From NCBI GenBank assembly GCA_030035585.1, contig CM057481.1, positions 6,969,128-7,033,127 of the forward strand: a DNA stretch of 64,000 bases, read 5' to 3'. A model generated the notes under the pieces. The model was not told the DNA's origin and searched no databases. It saw nothing but the letters and a program-made list of their open reading frames with translations. The position numbers and the translations under genes are program-made. The stretch comes from Dugong dugon. Its lineage: Eukaryota; Chordata; Mammalia; Sirenia; Dugongidae. Positions 51,696 through 63,529 of this stretch are shown one piece after another (position 1 is the stretch's first letter; each line of letters starts with the position of its first letter).

Positions 51696-52637
51696 TTTCA
51701 TAATTTTTACTTAAGGCTCACTTAACCCTCTAAAGTGGGCACTGATGTTTGACACTTGGGGAAACAGACATTTACAGAGATAAAGTGATTTATCCAAAAA
51801 AAAGCACAGTTGTCAGATATGAAAGCTGAGATCCAAACCCAGGCCTGCTTGGCTCCAAAAATCTCAATTCTCCATTACATCCCACGGCCAGACTGCTTCT
51901 AAAAGAAACACCGAGCACTCACTCAGCAGCTTTGAAGACGCGCAAAGAGAGGCTTTGCAAATATTTTGTCACGTTTAACACAGATTCCTCTGTATTATTT
52001 TGTTCCAGTTGGAATGATGTTGGCTTCCATCGAGAAATATCCAGAGGACTCTTCTTGCTTAACTTTATTACCCAAGTGAAGGGTAACTAACTTAAATGCG
52101 GCTTTATTGCTGTATGTGGATTTATAGCACAATTAGGTATCAGACGTTTAACTTCTTATTAACGCTACCAAACAAATGTCCTTAGTGATCAGAGACCCTG
52201 ACATACTGCAGAGTGAATATTCAGCTTTCATCAGTTTTGAGGTCTGTAATGCATCAATGCGGCGAATATTGCAGCTACGTTCTTAATGTCAATTTTTTAC
52301 AGGTTTCAATAGACCGTCTTTTACACCTGCGGTGCAGAGTGTTGACGGTAAGAAAATTCATCGTCTGATGAAAATAAAGAGGTTTATTAATGGTGAAAGA
52401 TCCCTTCGACCTGGGAACTATGTGGCTCGTGACAATGAAGCCACTAACTCTGAGGCACCGTAATCACACGTACGTTTTTCTAGGGTTTAGACAAAGAACT
52501 GGGCCTGCAGTATTCTGGTTGGTTTTCAGGCAGTTAGGGAAGTTAGAGGTGGACTTTCTCAAAGGAGGGCCTGTCACCGACTGGGGGGCAACATGTAGGT
52601 GGACTTCAGTGATTGGAGACTTAGATTGCAGAAGGAC

Positions 52638-52667
52638 GGGCAGGTGGGGGGCACACGGGGTGGGGGG
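52638..52667 (+). other. Predicted G-quadruplex motif
   Basis: Four G runs (GGG, GGGGGG, GGGG, GGGGGG) separated by loops of 5, 5 and 1 bases on the FHIT sense strand. Confidence 0.75.
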
Positions 52668-53433
52668 CACAAGACAATTATAGGGCATGCCATCAATCTG
52701 CTTTCTCAAGCGTGTCTTTTCTGGGGCTCCACTGTAAAGGAGATTTTGCGATAACGCTATGTGTCAAGACCCTTCGGGAACCGGCTGACAATACTCTGCG
52801 TCTGCTTGACCACAGAGAAAAATATTTCCTTCAGGGTGTATTTTTAAGGATGAGTAAAGGTTGAGCACAGGAGACAAAAGCTGCTGTCTTAAATGAAGTT
52901 TGTTCTCAGGCCTGGGCCAGGGCCCTCTGCTTATACCTAATGCCTCATCCTTGTTTGGGGTTTCTATTTAATCACTATAAAATCAAATAGCCCGTGAAAG
53001 ATAAATGTTTTGTAAACCCTAAAATGCTACCTAAATGTAGGTTGTGTTGTTCAGAATCGGCGCCTTGCCTCTTTTGATGCAGTAAAGGCCAGTTACTCAT
53101 TCTCATTATTTTCCTCTGGGATAGTTTTCGGGGCTCAGTACATCACTGTTGATGGAAAAAATGAATTACTCTCTGTCACCATTTTGCTATGCCTATTTCA
53201 GGCGTAGGACATCGTGTAAAATTCGCTAACCTCGTATAACAAAATCATTCTAACTTCAAAGTTGTCAACTCATAACATCTAAATAATTGGCTTTGCCAAA
53301 TTGTCAATTCTTTTTAAAAAAAAAAAAAAAAAAGTAAAATTAGTCCACTTAATCATGTGACAATAATTCAGGAGTTTTGATTAAATGTAAGTGGTCAGTT
53401 CTTTGTCTCACTTGATGAACCATTTGTCATAGA

Positions 53434-53491
53434 CCAGCACTAACATAATCCACACTGAATGGGGGAAAAAATTTCTCACTGTATTTGGCCT
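53434..53491 (+). repeat. Left arm of a 58-bp inverted repeat
   Basis: The reverse complement of 54905-54962 at 51 of 58 positions, without gaps; the seven differences are all transitions. Similarity stops sharply on both sides. The spacer of 1413 bp contains two AfroSINEs (about 360 bp), so the older spacer was about 1.05 kb. It matches no repeat family I know. Confidence 0.9.
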
Positions 53492-53649
53492 AGTTTTTAA
53501 ATCCAGAGTGGAGAGTGAGAGTCCATAGAATAATATGTATTTTGGCTGAAATCGGACAGTTCAGCTGAAATAAATACAGACGACGTTACAATCTTTTGCT
53601 TCAGGAGTCATTAACAGCAGGAAAAAGTTAACTGTAAAAGCAAGTTGCT

Positions 53650-53831
53650 TATAAAAACCCATTGCCATCGGGTAGATTCCGACTCTAGGGACCCTCTAAG
53701 ACAGAGTAGAATCATCCCACAGGGTTCCCAAGGTTGTAATCTTTATGGAAGCAGACTGCGGCTGGTGGGCTTCAACAGCAGACCTTTCGGTTAACAGCTA
53801 AGTGCTTAACCGCTGCACAACCAGGGCTCCT
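53650..53831 (-). mobile_element. AfroSINE, long form
   Basis: Antisense with AAAAACCCATTGCCATCGG tail and a 'gttgtaatctttatgg' middle. It lies inside the spacer of the 58-bp inverted repeat. Confidence 0.9.
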
Positions 53832-54446
53832 TAAGCTCTTATAGGCTATCCATAATAAGTTTAAAAACGTGCATATCTATCCGTTGCTTAGGGGTATGGG
53901 CATAGACAGTAAAAGTTGAAAAATACATGGGATTGATAATTACACAATTTAGTTTTCGGCTTGCCTAGGGGTGGAGGCAGTGGGAGAAGGAGCATGACCT
54001 GAAGGTGTTGCGGGGTACACAGGGGACTACAACTCCATAGATAATGTTTTATGTTTAAATTGAGTAATGTGTATGTACTTGTTCATTATATTATTCTTTA
54101 TACTTTTTTGTACCATATGTATGTTTAAATGTATTTTAAAAGAAAGAAAAAAACCCATGTAGCTGTCTCTGTAATTTTTGTTTTACAGGGGCCCCATAGG
54201 AAGAATTTTCCATCAAGAAATTACTGTTAAAATTCATTCTTTTTGAGTTGTTATCTTTAGTATATGACTGGTTCTCACACCTGCTCTATTGAAATCTCTG
54301 AGAATGGGGCCTATGAAATGGATTTTTGAAAAGCCCACAGCTGGTTCTGATGGTTACCCAGGTTTGTGAACTGCTGTTTTATTTACTTATATAAATGTAT
54401 TTTGATTCGTTGTCTAGATAACCTGGACTTCATAGTTACTCCCATA

Positions 54447-54626
54447 AAACAAACAAACAAACAAAACCCATTCCTGTTGCTGTCAAGTCGATTCTGACTC
54501 ATAGCAACCCTATAGGACAGGGTAGAACTGCCCCGTACAGTTTCCAAGAAGCAGCTGGTGGATTCAAACTGCTGACTTTTTTGGTTAGCAGCTGTAGCTC
54601 TTAACCACTGTACCACTAGGGCTCCT
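54447..54626 (-). mobile_element. AfroSINE
   Basis: Antisense, with an (AAAC)n tail and a complete body. The target duplication GTTA(A)CTCCCATA lies at 54435-54446 and 54627-54639. It also lies in the spacer of the 58-bp inverted repeat. Confidence 0.93.
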
Positions 54627-54904
54627 GTTAACTCCCATACTCATTCTTGAATTATTCAGTCCCTTTCAGAGGTTCCTCTTCACCCTTTATCCCAAAACCA
54701 ATAATAAAGTAATTCTTAACATCCAAGATACAGCTGGAAAAGTGAAGATTTGATAGCTGAGCCTGGGTCAGATGGTAACCAGCTTAATGAATAATTGACA
54801 TGGGGCCCTGCAGAGCCACAGACAGGGAAGAATTAGAATAATGACCTTCCTAAACGACATTTGAGTGAGAAATATTGTGTTGGTAAGAATCTGTAATGGC
54901 CCTC

Positions 54905-54962
54905 AGGCCAAACGCAGTGAGAAATTCTTCCCCCCATTCAATGTGAATTATATTAGTGCTGG
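54905..54962 (-). repeat. Right arm of a 58-bp inverted repeat
   Basis: The inverted partner of 53434-53491. It lies in AT-rich sequence with no recognised transposon. Confidence 0.9.
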
Positions 54963-56009
54963 GAAAGGGTAATTTTGAAATTTTAGCTTTGCATGTCATG
55001 AGGCATCAATCCTACACCTGTAGTCTAATAGCAGATCCCGTCTCTGGAGAAGGCCCTTGTGTGCCAAGATCAGGAAAACAGAGTCATACATCTCTGGAAG
55101 CCTTTTAAATCAGAATAATCCCAAACCTCAGGGGTATATATATATATATGTATACATTAGTTTGAAATCCTTCTGTGGTCATTCAGCATAAAAACAGTAT
55201 TACGGGAATCTAGTAATGAAAACTCCCATTTCTCTCCCCAGTAATTTACTCTTTTAAATAAGCTTTCCTTGTTCCTGATGATACTTGAAAAATAAACACC
55301 AATTTGTTTAGGACGTTGACCTTGCCTGAAGTGGCTTAGAAGAATAAACAACATCAAGTGAACAAAGTGAACACACCAAATATTCTTTGACTTCATGGCG
55401 AAATCCATTTATCCTCATGTCCACATTTCAAATCTCCCACCCTAGGGTCTATGTATCAGTCCCGGTTCCCTGAAAAAAAAAAAATTTTTTTTTTTTTTTA
55501 AACTTATGCTTTCTTTCCTGGTGCCCTGAAAAACAACCCAGCAGAGCCTTTTATTTGTGTTTCAATTCATCTGTTGGTTATAAATGGTATAAATTCCCAG
55601 ATGTAAACAGGTCCTAGCAGTATAATTTTGATGCAGCTGTTCAGCCATGGAAGGAATACTCATGATTCCAAGCTCAGCTTTTCCATCAGAGATCATAGAT
55701 GAATCTCACTCTTGAGGAAGAAAGTCAGAGCATGGGATAACTCAGAGAACCACAGAGGGGCAAGTGACCTGGGAAGTCATTTAGGATAGGTAGCCTCCTT
55801 CCTACTCTACACATAATCCCCTTTATAGCATGTAAGTTGGCCTTTTATCTTTCTCTCTACCAGGGAACCCAGGTATAGAGATTAGATGCTTTCAGTTCTG
55901 AACAGCTCCGATCTAGGGTTGATGCTGAAGCTTTTCTAACTACCAAAGGTACTCCATTCTTGCCTCCCAGGAAATGAGCATCTTGCTTGCTCATGTCTCT
56001 CTGTCTAGC

Positions 56010-56900
56010 ATTCATTCTTTAATTTAGTCTTTTGGTACCTACTGTGTGCCAATTACTGTCCCAGGTCCTGGGAGACCAAGAAGAATGAGACATAGTCTTC
56101 TCTGAGATAAATACTGTGATAGAGGAAGGCCAAGGGGGCTGTAAAAATCCTGTAGTTTATATTAATCCCTTCTCCAATAAATGTCTATTACTCAGTAATT
56201 ATTACTATGTGCTGGGTACCTCCAGGCCCCAGGGTACAGAAGAAGACAGGGCAGCAGAGAAACAACTCTCAGCTTATTGCCTTCCCTCTCCTATACCCAG
56301 AAACCGTGGTGGCGCAGTGGTTAAGAGTTAAGGCTGCTAACTAAAAGGTCAGCAGATCCGATCTACCAGGCGCTCCTTGGAAACCACATGGGGAAGTTCT
56401 ACTCTGACCTATAGGGTCACTAGGAGTAGGAATTCACTCAGTGGCAGCGGGTTTTTTTTTTTTTTTTCCACCTACACCCAAGTGAACAAAGAAAATAATT
56501 ACAAATCCTGAGTAGTATTAGAAAAGTATACCCAGGATGCTGTGAGAGGGGATTACATGTCGGAGGTGTAGGGATGGTGGCGGCCACTGCCCTCAGGGTG
56601 ATCAGGGAAGTCCCACTGATGTGGTAACATGTAAGCTGAGACCCAAGGGATGATGAGGACCCAATCAGGTAACGAGCTATGCAAGAAAGAGCATTACAGG
56701 CAGAGGAAACAGCAGTGGGAGTGAACTTGGCACATTCTAGGAAAGGATTAGAGTTCAGGTGGCAGGGATTTGGGGTGGAGAGAGGGATGGTGGAAGATCA
56801 GTTTGAAGAGGTGCGCAGAAGGCAGTCAGACCAGACCTGGTGTGCAGTGGTAAGGAGTTCAAATTCTATTTTAATATTTTGGTGTTTGGATTCTAGTCTA
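56010..56900 (+). mobile_element. L2 LINE fragment, split by an AfroSINE
   Basis: 'gtacctactgtgtgccaa', 'tgggagaccaagaagaatg' and, after the SINE, 'acatgtaagctgagaccc' and 'ggaaacagcagtggg' follow L2 order. Confidence 0.72.
56300..56468 (+). mobile_element. AfroSINE
   Basis: 'gaaaccgtggtggcgcag' to a T17 tail. Flanks 'cctatacccag' and 'cctacacccaa' are an imperfect target duplication. It splits an L2. Confidence 0.92.
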
Positions 56901-57128
56901 AGGCCAGAGGATATTTCACATGTGCCTAACATGATGGGTCGCCTTAATCAATTTGGTTTTTAAGTATCTAAGCCCACTCTTCCTTAACTTGAATAATTTT
57001 GTATAATATCTGGGCATCGTGGTTGTCCCTCAGGATCCTTCTACACTCCCCAACTTTTTAGCAGCCAAGAAGTTTGGGTGGATTTGAACTCATCTCTAGC
57101 TCCAGATGTGGACCTTGTTTGGTCTAAG

Positions 57129-57376
57129 CCAGAGGTTGGTAAACTTCTTCTGTAAAGGGCCAGACCATACACATTTTAGGCTTTGAGTGCCAAATGGTCT
57201 CTGTCACAGTTATACAACTCTGCTGTTATATCCTGAAGCAGCCGTAGAAAATATATAAATGAGTTTGCACAAATGGATGTGACTGTGTCCCCGTTCCAAT
57301 AAAACTTTATTTACAAAAGCAGGTGGTGGGCCAGATTTGGCCTGAGGGCCATAGTTTGCCTACCTTTTATCTAAGT
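57129..57376. mobile_element. hAT-type short DNA element
   Basis: The termini 'gaggttggtaaact' and 'agtttgcctacctttt' are imperfect inverted repeats. The interior carries 'aaagggccaga' and 'aataaaactttatttac', which mark a widespread mammalian hAT-Charlie derivative. Family name not assigned. Confidence 0.75.
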
Positions 57377-57979
57377 CAGTCCTCTTTGCCACAGTGATCA
57401 CTTTAATTAATCCTGACCTAAGACAATTAGCACATGGGATTCCCCCCATCAGCACGGAGGGCTTGTATCCATTGGTTGTGGGAAGGAAGGCTTTCTTTAC
57501 CACGGCTTGCGAATGAGAACGCAGGTAACCCTGACAGCTGCTGGCAGGAATCTTATAGTTCCTAGGGCAGCCTGCCTTAGAGTGAAGCAGACACTGAGGC
57601 TGGAGTGACAGAGATGGAGAGAAGCTGGATACATTATGGAGTTACTGAATCAACTAGTCCTGAAGCCTGAACTACCTCTAGACTTTTTGGTTAGGTAATC
57701 CAGTGAAGTCCCTTATTGCTTAAGCCAGGCAGAGGTGAATTTTCTGCTACTTCAAACGGAGAACATCCTCAACTAGATCATCTGCTCTAAAGTATTTGGT
57801 TATCGTTACTCCTTAATATGCTTAACTGGCAGCTTGAGTAAACAAGTTCTAAAGAACTTCTGCATATCTGCTATACTCATCAAATGCCAGTGGGAATCTT
57901 TGAGTGAAAGTCTGCAAATCAATGGCCCTACAAGAGCTTAACTTCCAATAGGCTCCCTTTGGTGCATGACCACATGGTA

Positions 57980-58480
57980 ATTCCATTAACTTTAATGATG
58001 GCAGTGCTGCACAAAATGGGCCCTGTTAGTCTATCCTTCCCCCTTTTTTTTAAAAGCATTAAATCTTATCCTGCAGCTAATTCTTCAGGGTAAAGTATGT
58101 GCACTGATGCCATTCATTTCTTGGCCTTTATTAATATATGCAGGACTCTCTCCCTAGTGCTAAGTGAGTACATTAAAAATGAATCCATTGCCCCATTTGT
58201 CGACTGCGAGAAAACCCCAGAGTCATGGGCATCAGTGAATTATTATTGATTGTTGTAAGAGCCAATAAAATCATAAATATGGCTCAAAACAATTACTGTG
58301 GCCACATTAGCAAATTATCGAATCTGTAACGTGCTCTGAGCCTGGCCTCCAAGATTTGAATCAAATACCAGAGGGAGGAAAATTGTATTTAGGAATGCGA
58401 TGGCCGGGGCTGGGATAGAGAAACGTATTATTTAATTTGCTGTGCAATCTAATTGAGAATAACTATTGGATTTCTAAAAG
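57980..58480. other. Repeat-free AT-rich stretch, candidate conserved non-coding element
   Basis: No transposon is recognised here. It has clusters of homeobox/SOX/CDX-like words (TTATTATTGATTGTT, CCAATAAAATCATAAA, AACAATTACTGTGG, TATTTAATTTGCTG). This is the look of a developmental non-coding element, but conservation cannot be seen from one sequence. Confidence 0.3.
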
Positions 58481-59990
58481 GTGAACTTTGATTAGGTTTA
58501 GGTGTCAGAAATAAAGTGGAAACATGGGCCAGTGTATACTTTTTCTGAGAGCCTGTTGGGAGTGAGACAGGAAGATATTCATTGCGAGGCCTGCCTTTCC
58601 TGGGTGACCTTCTGCCTGCCCCTCTGTGTTCTCATTTCCTGTGTCCAAGTAATTGGGTTATACCTGAGACTGCCGGCTCTTCCCAGAGACGTGCTTTTTT
58701 ACTTTCTTCACCAAGGGTCAATTTTCCTCACTTAGAAATAAATCAATTCAAAATGAAATTACCCAGAGCATTCATTTTTTACCATCTAGTAAAGGATTCT
58801 CTCTAAAGAACACAAGGCCCTCCCTTTTCAGCTCAGGCTTAATAAAATCTTCCCTTACACAGAAGTGGCACGGAATTGTGGTCTCTGCCTTTTCGAGGTT
58901 TTCGTCTTTGGTGGATTTACTAGGCGGTATTTGCTCTGTCAAACGTGCGTTGGTATGTTCTCGGGCTGCGGTGCATATTTTCTGAAGCTCTAACCTGCAG
59001 TCAGCCTGCGCGTTTACATTACTAACCACCAGCAGGTTGGAACACAGCCGCCCATGGCGCCCTATCGCCCGTTGCCCATTCCAGCGGCTTAGTTCACCTG
59101 GGGCCCTGACCTCAGCTGCGTTCTGATGACAAGCACACCGGTGGCTAGGTTGTCGGGAATGGGTGGCTCACCTTTCAGCTCACTTCAGTAAAATAGAAAA
59201 ACAATTTGCAGAAAGACACAGGAGATTTCATAGGGTCTGCGTAGAACTGGCTAACAAACTTCTACACGCAGTCAACAAAAGCTTAAAAAACCCAGCCGAG
59301 AAATGATAACTGCTGACTGTCCTAATTATCCCTTGACACTCTGTGTTGAAACTTGACTAAATTTTGCTGAAACTTACAAATAGAAAAGAAATTTAAAGTT
59401 TAATAAGTTATCCATAATAGAATTGTTTAAAAAAAAAAAAAAAAAAGATGGTCACAGCAAATGGGCTCATATTTACCACCTAATGGTCTCCTGAGCCTTA
59501 CGATGAGGTGGGGATCGTCGTTAGAGAGGGATGTGTTAGAGAAACTGTAATTTTAATTGAAACCTAATTGATTATATTTTGAATGAGCATTAGGTTAAGA
59601 GAGACTCTGAGTCAACTCCCAAGATCATTATATTTTACTAGACAGGGCGATAAGATGGTTTGTGGTAAGTTGGTGTGTGAACATCGTATTCTTCTCTGTA
59701 CGCAGCGTAACCGACGTTGTAGCTGTGAACGGTCCTGCATTAGCTAAGTGTGTTTGTTCCTTTGTATTTTGGAACGATCGTCTTGTACTGACCCATCGTT
59801 TGTGTCTCATAGTCTTAGCTTCAGGTCTTCGAATGCATAAGTCCAGGTTGAATTTCTCCACTGAGGAGTAGCTTGCTTTTTAACCAGCTGTCTCATTCCA
59901 TGGTTGGACCACTCCAGTTAGCAGGTGAGTCAAATGGAACTCCACGTGCAGAGTTCTTTAAGTTGAAAGCAGACGTCGGCCAGGCATTAT

Positions 59991-60028
59991 GGGAGGGGTG
60001 GAGTGGGGTGAGGTGGGGAGGTGAGGGG
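59991..60028 (+). other. Predicted G-quadruplex motif
   Basis: Five runs of three or four G with loops of 1, 6, 6 and 6 bases on the sense strand, followed at once by a C-rich CCTCCCCTCC. Confidence 0.8.
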
Positions 60029-60468
60029 AACCTCCCCTCCAGGCACACAGGTTATCTGCAAAGCATAGCTTCCAAGCAGAGGTAAGTGTTTGCTCCATTG
60101 AGGAGCATTCTGTAATATTCCTTGGATCCGGTTTCTCAAAAAAAAAAAGACAATAGTATGGTTGAGAAACTGTTTTCTTGTACTTCCCAGACAAGACAGA
60201 ACCCTATTGTGATGTTAATTTGTGTAATAGAAAGTGAGGATTTTCTTAACCTCCAGAGACAGGATGATAAACCTGGCACATGATCCATAGGAATGTATTG
60301 CAATCCACTGTTGAATTCAATTCCCTCCTCTTCTCCAGAGACTAAATTTGACTTTAAGTTAGGATTAAGAAATGTGAGAGTTGGAGCTGAGACTTGAGAA
60401 TTAAAATGGTATGAATTAAGAGAGTTAAATTTGAAGTTAAATTTAAGAGAGCTAAGTTGGAAGTTTTG

Positions 60469-60632
60469 GAGCCCTGGTGGTGCAGTGGTTAAGAGCTCTG
60501 CTGCTAACCAAAAGGTCAGCAGTTCAAATCCGCCAGCTGCCCTTTGGAAGCCCTATGGGGAAGGTCTGTTCTGCCCTATAGGGTCACTATGAGTTGGAAT
60601 TGACTCGATGGCAGTGAGTTTTGTTTTTTGGA
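60469..60632 (+). mobile_element. AfroSINE
   Basis: 'ggagccctggtggtgcag' to GTTTTGTTTTTTGG. Flanks 'ttggaagtttt' and 'ttggaagctgg' look like a diverged target duplication. Confidence 0.93.
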
Positions 60633-60679
60633 AGCTGGGAGTTTAGTTACAATTGAATTTGAAGTTGAGTTTTAAGTTT

Positions 60680-60700
60680 GGTGTGTGTGTGTGTGTGTGT
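60680..60700. repeat. (TG)n microsatellite
   Basis: About 10 TG units after 'taagtttgg'. Confidence 0.93.
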
Positions 60701-61704
60701 TGTAATGTCCACGTGTGATTTTGCTGTAGTTTCCTGTTGAAGCAGCTGATTTTTGTTATCCAGGCCTGATTGACAGAAAGGACGAGCAGGGCTAGAAGAT
60801 TCAAAGCTCAGCAGTATCTGGGCCCTCACTGGGTGAGGAGAAGTTTCCTCTGCAAAGTTAGGGATTGACGGTTGCTCTGCATCCCTCAGAGAGAACCCCT
60901 GCCAAACCCCTTCCCTGCCCCCACCAATCCAATCACCACCTTCTCTGAGCAACCCAAGGGAACATTTGTTAAGCAAACACTCCGCCATCTGTTGTGCTAC
61001 CCAGACATCTATGGTAGAAGAGAAGCAGGTGCCGGTCTGTCAGAGGAGCTCAGTGAGTAGACAAGTCCAGTGGAGGACGTGGAAAACTGTGTGACGTGAG
61101 GAGCTTTAGGCATTGGCCTTTGGAGTCTGGCTGGCAACACCACTCCTCATCAGTGGCCAGCCCTTTGTAGATCAGTGTTTGGTACTGGATGGGTGCATGG
61201 AAAGACACTCAGGACTGTCGCTTGGCTTACAGATGCAAACAGGCATGGCGTGGGAGTCCCTCGGTGGGATTTGTCCCGGGCGAACATGTGTCGGCTTGCA
61301 GTACCCGCCCCCCACAGGCCACCAGGATAGCCTCCACAGTGGAAGCGCCTTCCTCGACCTGTTCTTTCAGAGGAGTTGCGTTGACAAAGTAGAGCTGTGA
61401 GAAGAATTTGTTCCTGTTGACAGATGAGGCATGTAATTTTTTTTTTTTTTTCTTTTTAAACTCCAGGGAAGAATTAGTTCTTTTGTGATAATGTGCTAAT
61501 GTCATTCTAGTTTCTCTCTGGATGGGTTATAGTGGTATTATTGAGAGATGTGTGGTTTTACCAAAAGGGGTTAGTGACTACCTAATCTTTCAATAAGTGT
61601 AATAACAGTCTATTTATATTAATGATATACTAGTAATAATTTACACTTTTAAAACAATTTGCAGCGTACAAAGTGCTTCATGTCACAGGCGTTATCTTAC
61701 TTGT

Positions 61705-61945
61705 TTGGGCAGAATAACAGAGGGTAAAAGGCTCTGGAACTAGAATGCCTAGGTTCAGATCTTGGCTCCGTCCCTTACTAGGTGTGTGGCCTTGGACAAG
61801 TTGCTTAACATCTCTAAGCCTCAGTTTCCTCGTCTGTAAAAGGGGAATGATAGGACCCGACTTCATAACATTGTTAAGGGAAGTATAGGAGTTATCACAG
61901 GGCCGGTGTGTGGTACTTCTCAGTAAATGTTAGCTATTACCGTTT
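61705..61945 (+). mobile_element. MIR SINE
   Basis: Near-complete: 'tctggaactagaatgcc', 'gtgtggccttggacaag', 'cctcagtttcctcgtctg', and the end 'ctcagtaaatgttagc'. Confidence 0.9.
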
Positions 61946-61970
61946 AATTATTAATACTATCATCATTATT

Positions 61971-62146
61971 GTGGCTCTGATGGCACAGTGGTTAAGAGCT
62001 CGGCTGCTAACCAAAAGGTGGGCAGTTAGAATCGAATCCACCAGGAGCTCCTTGGAAACCCCATGGGGCAGTTCTACTCTGTACTATAGGGTTGCTATGA
62101 GTTAGAATCGACTGGACGGCAACTGCTTCGGTATTTGCTTTTGGTT
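61971..62146 (+). mobile_element. AfroSINE
   Basis: Full length, with a short internal duplication in the B-box region (GAATCGAATCC). It lies immediately after a MIR. Confidence 0.92.
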
Positions 62147-62501
62147 ATTATCATCATCATATTATTTTCTAAACGTTGCGTGACGTAGATATGGTACCAG
62201 AAATGTTATCTTTATTTTAAAGATGAGCTAACTGAGGCTCAGAGGGAAAAAAAAAAATGAGTTGCTCAGGAGGTTGGCCCAGTCAGAGGCAGAGCTGAGC
62301 AGGAACTCAGACCCATGACATCTCAGGTACCAAGAAAATATTGGTTGAGTTGGTCTGAATCCACTCAGCCTGGCTTATGTAACCCTGGCCTCATCAGACT
62401 CTAGCTGATAAGCTCAGCTTCTAACAACTTCTAAACCAAAACATTTAATTTTCTGTAGTAGAGTAGAATGGAATCTGGAAGTCTCCTTTAGAGAGACACT
62501 A

Positions 62502-62661
62502 AAAAACCAAAAAAAGAAAACAAACAAACAAACCTGTTACTGTTGAGTTGATTCTGACTCATAGTAACCCTATAGGACAGAGTAGAGCTGCCTCATAGGG
62601 TTTCCACGGAGAGGCTGGTGGACTCCAACTGCAGCCCAGCTGTCAACCACTGCACTACCAG
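62502..62661 (-). mobile_element. AfroSINE
   Basis: Antisense with an (AAAC)n tail and a slightly shortened head ('gtcaaccactgcactacc'). Confidence 0.91.
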
Positions 62662-63529
62662 AGAGACACTAGTAGGGAAATAGTTGGGTTTTAGTGACGA
62701 CTACACCCATTGATCCAATTGACATATTCTACAGATTGATTTTAGTCCTAGTGTTTCTTTAAATTAAAACTGGCATCTCTACTCACCTTGGGAGACTTAA
62801 TTACGAAAGCAATTCTTAAATGTATGATATCAGGAAAACAGAATCTAAGGCATTAAGGACAGATAGATGTCTTACACCTGTGGGGTCTTGATGATCGTTC
62901 TGTTCTCATTTGCTTGGTTTCAAAGATAACTTCCTAGAGAATAACCTGATAGCAGTGAGTGGGAGGACACCGAAGACTGAGATACTAATGTATCCATCTT
63001 CTTGAGATTATAATAAGAGCCAGGATGAGGCAATGTGAAATTTAGAAGGAAGTGATAAATATGAGTTAAATGCAGGATTCCATTAGCTAAAGGATGTGGT
63101 AGAACTGATAGAACCTAGATTTCTATCAGGATCATTTATGCTGTAGGTCAAATAAGGTCAAACACACATAACAAATGCTGGGCGAAATATCTTTCTACCT
63201 GGAGAAAGCCTTAGTCTTTTTTAAAAAATATCCAGATATCATTAAGGGGCTGTATAGTATTGCATTTTACCCTGTAAGCTTAAATTAAGAAAGGCTGTGA
63301 TTTTCTGTTTGCAAAATCAGACAATGTTATAAAATATCGTTTATCCATTCATTTAGGGGGTCACTGAGCGCCGACAGAATAGCACCCAATGTCACACACA
63401 GCCTGGTGCCTCCTGTGTGCTGTTAAATAGAACAGATGTCCTTGACCTCACGGAGCTTAGAGTCTGCCAAAGTCTGTTAATCCCGAAGTTTACTTAAAAT
63501 AGCTAATCTTGATTTTTAAAGTTTGAACT

